This document shows, in pieces, positions 12,411 through 14,717 of a stretch of DNA of 14,717 nucleotides (the stretch's first letter is position 1; every line of letters begins with the position of its first letter). The notes beneath the pieces are model-generated. The model was not told the origin of the DNA and searched no databases. It saw only the letters and a list, made by a program, of their open reading frames with translations. The translations under genes and the position numbers were made by a program. The DNA is from UBA4717 sp045531795 (GTDB lineage Bacteria; Bacillota; Clostridia; Oscillospirales; CAG-272), in NCBI GenBank assembly GCA_045531795.1, contig JAZSET010000142.1:1-14717 (forward strand), given 5' to 3'.

Positions 12411-14228
12411 TTAACTTTCCGTTTTAGACAAATCCGTCCTTTTCTTTTTGATTATCACGCACACGATAACAACCGCAATCAGCACGACGGCAACAATACA
12501 AGTAGCTACGATATAACCCTTGGGATCAATCTTATCAAGTGAATTTTCCTTAACGTCTCCGCATTTCTCACAAACAGATCTTTCAAGCCCGGTATGAATT
12601 AAAGTCGGCTTTTTCACCGCCACACCCTCGCCGTAAGAATGTCCAACCGCAGAAAGCTCCCGTGTTTCAACCGAATCGCAGTTATTGCAAGTTTTCTTTT
12701 CTACACCCTTTTCGGTACAAGTCGGTTCTGTATCAACTATCCAGTCTGTGTAACTATGCCCCTTTGGCTCAATGTTCTGAGCTTCAATGCCCTGACATAG
12801 CACGCAGGTTCGCTTTTCAATGCCCACATCGTCGCACGAAGCGTCAATTTCGACCGTCCAAGGGCCGTATACGTGGCCTATAACATCAAGCTCTCTTGTT
12901 TCAACATCGTGACAATCAGTACAGCTTCTTTCCTCTGCACCCGTTGATACGCAGGTCGAAGCCTTCGTCTGAGACCACTGCCCATACTTATGCCCCGTTG
13001 CCTCTATCTTCTCGATAACAACGGCAGTACAAACGGAACAACGCAGCTTCTCTTCCCCCGCCCCGGTACAGGTGGCGTTTTTGAGTATACCCGAAGATTT
13101 GAAGCTGTGATCCTTACCTCCGTAACAGGAATTATATTTCCAAGATGCACCAGTCAAACTCGTGTTTTGCATTCCTATATTTATCTTGCCACGGTCGGAA
13201 GAATCTCCCGGATAAAAAACACTCTTAATGGCGTTGCAGTCATAAAATGCACTGTTGTCGATTTTTATAACACTCTTTGGAATATAGATGCTTTTAAGAG
13301 AGCCACACCAGGAAAATGCACTGTCGCCGATGTGCGTAAGTCCTTCCGGCAGGATCAGCTGTTCCATGCTGTTGCACGAAGCAAAAGCACCGTCAGCAAT
13401 CGTCTTTGTACCTGCTCTTACGGTACAAGAGGTGATATCCTTGCTTTTTGCGACGATCAGATGGTTGCCTAAATAAAAACAGCCGTTATATACTTTACTG
13501 CCATCATTATAGGGTACTGTCTTATAAAATGCATTAAATCCGATTTTTGTTATACTGTCGGGAAGCGTAATATCCAAAAGATTCCATGCCGCTTCAAAAG
13601 CACCCCCACTTATTTCTTTTACTCCGTTAGGAACGGCATACGTCTGTCCGCTCTTATCGGCCGGATATCTGATAAGCACACTCTTATCCTTTGAAAACAA
13701 CACCCCGTTAACCGATGTAAAGGATGAATTCTTTGAATCAACAAAAATATTTTTCAGAGAATAGCACTCCTGAAACGCTTCAAATCCGATGTGAGTAACC
13801 GTCTTTGGCAGAGTAATATCCACAAGCGAAGCGCAATTTGAAAAGGCATAGTTTTCTATCGTAGTTAAGCCGTTCGGAATGGTAATCGTAGTAAGAGCCG
13901 TACAATTCAAAAACGCATTGTTATCTATTGTCTTTAAAGAACTTGGCAGAGTGACCTTGTAAATAGAGCCACAGTCAGCAAACGCACCCACGCCAATCGA
14001 CGTGACACCTTCACTTATTTTAACTTCTGTGATTGAGTTTGCCCAACTTTTGCTTCCGTATCTGACATTTAGATTTCCGTTTCCGCTGATGGTCAAAACT
14101 GTTCCTTTAAGAGTCCATTGGCAACTTCCTTGCTGGCCACTGGTAGACGCGCTTGCAGTAAAGGATGCTCCTATCATCAAAATGACAGTCATGCACAAAA
14201 GCAACAATACATAAAAGATCCTTTTCAT
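12411..14228 (-). CDS. BspA-like leucine-rich-repeat surface protein with Cys-rich repeats and C-terminal membrane anchor
   Basis: A 605-residue exported protein. A signal peptide (MKRIFYVLLLLCMTVILMIG, then ASFTASAS) is followed by BspA-type leucine-rich repeats (LRR_5) from about 60 to 350, with units such as IGVGAFADCGSIYKVTLPSS. Four to five Cys-rich units of about 38-40 residues follow from about 370 to 560; each has GHxYGxW, then TCxxxGxExRxC, then a CxxC-like pair. A single helix at about 570-592 and the tail KKKRTDLSKTES anchor it. BspA-type proteins bind host or bacterial surfaces, which is known for some members only. GGAGGTG precedes the ATG by 3 bases. It is a self-contained unit between module A2 with the hairpin cluster and module A3. 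Confidence 0.88.
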   Translation of the reverse strand: MKRIFYVLLLLCMTVILMIGASFTASASTSGQQGSCQWTLKGTVLTISGNGNLNVRYGSKSWANSITEVKISEGVTSIGVGAFADCGSIYKVTLPSSLKTIDNNAFLNCTALTTITIPNGLTTIENYAFSNCASLVDITLPKTVTHIGFEAFQECYSLKNIFVDSKNSSFTSVNGVLFSKDKSVLIRYPADKSGQTYAVPNGVKEISGGAFEAAWNLLDITLPDSITKIGFNAFYKTVPYNDGSKVYNGCFYLGNHLIVAKSKDITSCTVRAGTKTIADGAFASCNSMEQLILPEGLTHIGDSAFSWCGSLKSIYIPKSVIKIDNSAFYDCNAIKSVFYPGDSSDRGKINIGMQNTSLTGASWKYNSCYGGKDHSFKSSGILKNATCTGAGEEKLRCSVCTAVVIEKIEATGHKYGQWSQTKASTCVSTGAEERSCTDCHDVETRELDVIGHVYGPWTVEIDASCDDVGIEKRTCVLCQGIEAQNIEPKGHSYTDWIVDTEPTCTEKGVEKKTCNNCDSVETRELSAVGHSYGEGVAVKKPTLIHTGLERSVCEKCGDVKENSLDKIDPKGYIVATCIVAVVLIAVVIVCVIIKKKRTDLSKTES

Positions 14229-14331
14229 ATCACACCTCCGAATTTTTTCAAAAAATCATCTTTAAGTCCGTGTTTGGCTATGTATAAAAAGATGAATCCT
14301 TTTTAGATATCGACGGATTTCTTTTGGGTTT

Positions 14332-14360
14332 ATTATATCACAAAAAACCTATTTTTTCAA
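14332..14360 (-). promoter_or_regulatory. Extended -10 promoter of the BspA-like gene
   Basis: On the minus strand TTGAAA (14360-14355), 17 bases, TGATATAAT with TATAAT at 14337-14332. It lies about 104 bases upstream of the ATG, leaving a long 5' leader of roughly 97 bases. Confidence 0.85.
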
Positions 14361-14374
14361 TATGTTTTTATAAA

Positions 14375-14456
14375 GTCGCAGGTTCAAGTCCATAAGGTCG
14401 GGGAAAAGGTGCAATAGTGAAAAGGGTGTGTTTTTTACCCCTAAAAACACGAAAAG
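14375..14456. repeat. tRNA-derived repeat module A, copy A3
   Basis: GTCGCAGGTTCAAGTCC (14375-14391) is a good T-arm half-match, 50 bases from the -10 box, followed by GGTGCAA at 14408-14414 and the shared block CTAAAAACACGAAAAG near 14441. It aligns without gaps to A2 over about 40 bases. Confidence 0.7.
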
Positions 14457-14486
14457 CCCCCCAAAAATCAAGAACTTTTGTGTTAG

Positions 14487-14505
14487 GGTGCAAAATTGTT
14501 GCACC
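14487..14505. repeat. Inverted repeat of the GGTGCAA heptamer abutting C3
   Basis: GGTGCAA (14487-14493), spacer AATTG, TTGCACC (14499-14505). It ends one base before the ATATGGCTCC start of module C3, the position taken by a terminator hairpin at C2. Confidence 0.7.
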
Positions 14506-14655
14506 GATATGGCTCCCCCTGCCTAAGTTGAACCAACGACCCCCTGGGATTAGAAGAGTGACACGCTGCGCGTGTGACTCTGCGAGTTTGCCTTTGGCAA
14601 ACGTCGCAAGTCAGTACTCGCTTTGCTCGTCTGGCTGTTAAGAATGAGGGGCGGT
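14506..14655 (-). repeat. tRNA-derived repeat module C, copy C3
   Basis: Matches C2 closely over the tRNA-like end (GGTTCAACTTAGGC, GGGGGAGCCA on the minus strand), the variable hairpin (ACACGC-TG-CGCGTGT) and the long hairpin at 14576-14612. The variable hairpin arm differs from C2 at A14568-like positions yet still folds. Similarity stops after GGTGGT near 14658; the tail found in C1 and C2 is missing. Confidence 0.8.
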
Positions 14656-14685
14656 GGTTCAAAATCTAATAGAGAAAAGAGAAAA

Positions 14686-14717
14686 AAGAGCAAACCGCCT
14701 CTTGGCGATTTGCTCTT
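14686..14717. terminator. Terminator-like hairpin at the right window edge
   Basis: Arms 14686-14699 and 14704-14717 pair around loop TCTT with one C-A mismatch. By analogy with C1 and C2 it probably ends a minus-strand gene lying to the right, and the A-rich stretch before it would give a U-tail on that strand. Confidence 0.7.

Noticed and set aside
12198..12542. A 114-residue protein on the plus strand beginning MVNEKQKKA
   Set aside because: It runs through the hairpin cluster and then antisense into the end of the BspA-like gene; no ribosome binding site. The first 20 codons look protein-like but are too short to claim.
14417..14641. A 74-residue protein on the plus strand
   Set aside because: It is module A3 plus C3 read as protein (the ELNQRP-type peptide from a T-arm); no ribosome binding site and no protein family.
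9070..14655. CRISPR array
   Set aside because: The repeats are over 100 bases, only three, and separated by kilobase genes, with no short spacers or cas genes.

Overview
The window looks like a chromosomal stretch of a low-GC, gut-type Firmicute (Clostridia, probably Oscillospiraceae/Ruminococcaceae-like). That reading rests on AT-rich intergenic DNA, AGGAGG-type ribosome binding sites, near-consensus sigma-A promoters with 17-bp spacers, abundant U-tailed terminator hairpins, and the gene families present (DUF975, SdpI/SdpR, FAD-Rieske oxidoreductase, BspA-like repeat protein). It is inference from content, not a taxonomic assignment.

Left part (1-3730, minus strand): a tight five-gene operon from a TTGACT-N17-TATAAT promoter. 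The order of transcription is triosephosphate-isomerase-like protein, SIS-domain sugar-phosphate isomerase, YjbQ/UPF0047 protein, FGGY sugar kinase, and a fucose/arabinose-isomerase-like protein cut by the window edge. Together they read as a phosphorylated-sugar catabolic pathway whose substrate cannot be named. Next come an MBL-fold hydrolase (3850-4596, minus) and a divergent FAD-Rieske oxidoreductase (4780-6078, plus), with a perfect 14-bp palindrome between them.

Middle (6090-9060): an sdpI-sdpR-like immunity/autorepressor pair on the minus strand has a consensus promoter bracketed by two matching 20-bp inverted repeats, an almost textbook autoregulatory switch, with no toxin gene beside it. 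A DUF975 membrane protein follows on the plus strand. Then come a 3'-truncated DNA-deoxyinosine-glycosylase-like remnant, a small conserved-looking protein, and a lipoprotein gene whose signal peptide is broken by a one-base shortage in a T tract.

Right part (9060-14717): the most unusual region. Three unrelated minus-strand genes (CocE/NonD hydrolase, five-helix membrane protein, BspA-like surface protein) each sit alone with their own promoter. They are separated by two families of tRNA-derived repeats. Module C (three copies, about 140-180 bp) carries a degenerate 3' half of a tRNA, a variable hairpin whose arms change together between copies, and a long conserved bulged hairpin. Module A (three copies) has a TpsiC-loop-like GTTCAAG at a fixed 47-50 bp from the -10 box of each gene's promoter, followed in two copies by GGTGCAA heptamers. 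The pattern looks like an array of single-gene cassettes joined at tRNA-like sites. No recombinase gene is visible in the window.
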